Assembly: GCA_023399505.1 (NCBI GenBank)
Contig: JAEWOZ010000051.1
Location: 1-15,714 of the forward strand
Direction: 5' to 3'
DNA: 15,714 nucleotides
Source: Fusobacteriota bacterium
GTDB lineage: Bacteria; Fusobacteriota; Fusobacteriia; Bac17; JAEWOZ01
Below, in pieces: positions 15,132-15,714 of the stretch. Position 1 is the first letter of the stretch. The number at the start of each line of letters is the position of its first letter. The translations under genes were made by a program, and so were the position numbers. The notes beneath the pieces are model-generated. The model worked only from the letters and a program-made list of their open reading frames with translations. It was not told the DNA's origin and searched no databases.

Positions 15132-15714
15132 ATGAAAAGAGTTTTTATATTATTTTTATTTTTTATTAAGTTTTTAAACGCTTTTGAAAAAGAAATTATA
15201 AAATACGAAGATAGAAAATTAAATATTTCTAGAAAAGTATCTGTTTTGGAGGATGAAACTAAAAAGGTAAGGGAAGAAGATATAGCAAAAGGATTATATG
15301 ATAATAAGTTTAAACCTTATGATAAACCTATTTTATATTTATGGAACTCCAATGCTTTATATTATATTAAAATGGAAATTAATAACCTTTCTTCTAAAAA
15401 AAGGCTAGAATTATATGGATGGTTTGGTCCTATAACTTTAAAGAGAACTGATATTTCTCTTTTTTATTTAGAAAAAGATAAGATAGTAAAAGATAAATTT
15501 ACAAGAAAGCTTATCGAGAATGATGAAGAAAATCTTTTGAACTATGGTTATGGTTCTTTTGATATTAAACCTAACGAAAAAAAAATAATTTACTTGAGGG
15601 TTAATCCTAAATTAACTACTCCTTTAATTTTAACTACTTTAGTTGATATAGTGAAAGAAGAGAAGGTCTATTCAGCAATTACAAATATATTTAATGGGTT
15701 AAGCTTGCTTATAA
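15132..15714 (+). CDS. 7TMR-DISM-type membrane receptor, 3' end missing
   Basis: The frame opens at ATG 15132 after GAGGGAG and runs 194 codons to the window edge with no stop. A signal peptide is evident (MKRVFILFLFFIKFLNA, cleavage likely after Ala17). The next 155 or so residues fit the extracellular DISMED2 beta-sandwich domain of 7TMR-DISM sensors: a Tyr/Trp-rich stretch PILYLWNSNALYYIKMEINN, then RLELYGWFG, then SFDIKPNEKKIIYLRVNP. The start of a membrane segment (YSAITNIFNGLSLLI) closes the visible part. In this family seven helices follow, and then an intracellular output domain, often a histidine kinase, cyclic-di-GMP enzyme or phosphatase. The output type cannot be known from this window. 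The gene is co-directional with the two small peptide genes just upstream and probably shares their transcript. Confidence 0.72.
   Translation, partial: MKRVFILFLFFIKFLNAFEKEIIKYEDRKLNISRKVSVLEDETKKVREEDIAKGLYDNKFKPYDKPILYLWNSNALYYIKMEINNLSSKKRLELYGWFGPITLKRTDISLFYLEKDKIVKDKFTRKLIENDEENLLNYGYGSFDIKPNEKKIIYLRVNPKLTTPLILTTLVDIVKEEKVYSAITNIFNGLSLLI

Noticed and set aside
1..15714. CRISPR array, tRNA or rRNA genes, transposase or phage integrase
   Set aside because: I found no regularly spaced repeats, cloverleaf-like segments, rRNA motifs or recombinase signatures anywhere in the window.

Overview
The window looks like chromosomal DNA from a very AT-rich bacterium, most probably a member of the Fusobacteriota (Fusobacterium or a close relative). 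The grounds are strong A/T bias in codons and spacers, clear AAGGAG ribosome binding sites, a DUF1703-type AAA-ATPase/PD-(D/E)XK protein, ankyrin-repeat lipoproteins, and a housekeeping run that combines ruvB, rsmE, mtaB, minC and an RNase J gene. The genus is an inference from content and style. No rRNA, tRNA or named marker in the window settles it.

Positions 1-6638 hold a tightly packed, probably single, operon on the + strand: ruvB (5' end missing), rsmE, mtaB, minC, rnj, a divergent PAP2-family membrane protein and tlyA. Genes overlap by 1-11 bases or are 1-17 bases apart. The products serve Holliday-junction migration, 16S rRNA methylation, tRNA methylthiolation, division-site control, RNA decay and rRNA 2'-O-methylation. 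A hairpin follows tlyA. The next gene is a free-standing AAA-ATPase/PD-(D/E)XK protein (6752-8416), a family usually found in many scattered copies.

From about 8600 the window becomes an accessory region. A recognisable sigma70-like promoter precedes an S41 (C-terminal processing) peptidase that carries a signal sequence. Only 18 bases after it comes an 879-residue exported ankyrin-repeat protein. A second, smaller ankyrin-repeat lipoprotein is read convergently from the - strand, and the two share a bidirectional terminator at about 12720-12753. Beyond it, 14495-14689 is a decayed copy of the 3' end of the S41 peptidase gene, so the ankyrin pair is bracketed by an intact and a broken copy of the same coding sequence.

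The most interesting part is 14690-15714. Right after the S41 remnant there is a TATAAT promoter-like site and an A/T dyad. Two tandem 23-residue peptide genes follow, neither of which would be picked up by a normal gene caller. Each has its own perfect AAGGAG site. The peptides align without gaps, are hydrophobic, and share an identical Asp-Arg-Gly-Ala C-terminus, while several of the shared residues use different synonymous codons. They lie 53 bases upstream of, and in line with, a gene for a 7TMR-DISM-type membrane receptor that runs off the right edge. A peptide-plus-receptor module is a reasonable but unproven reading.
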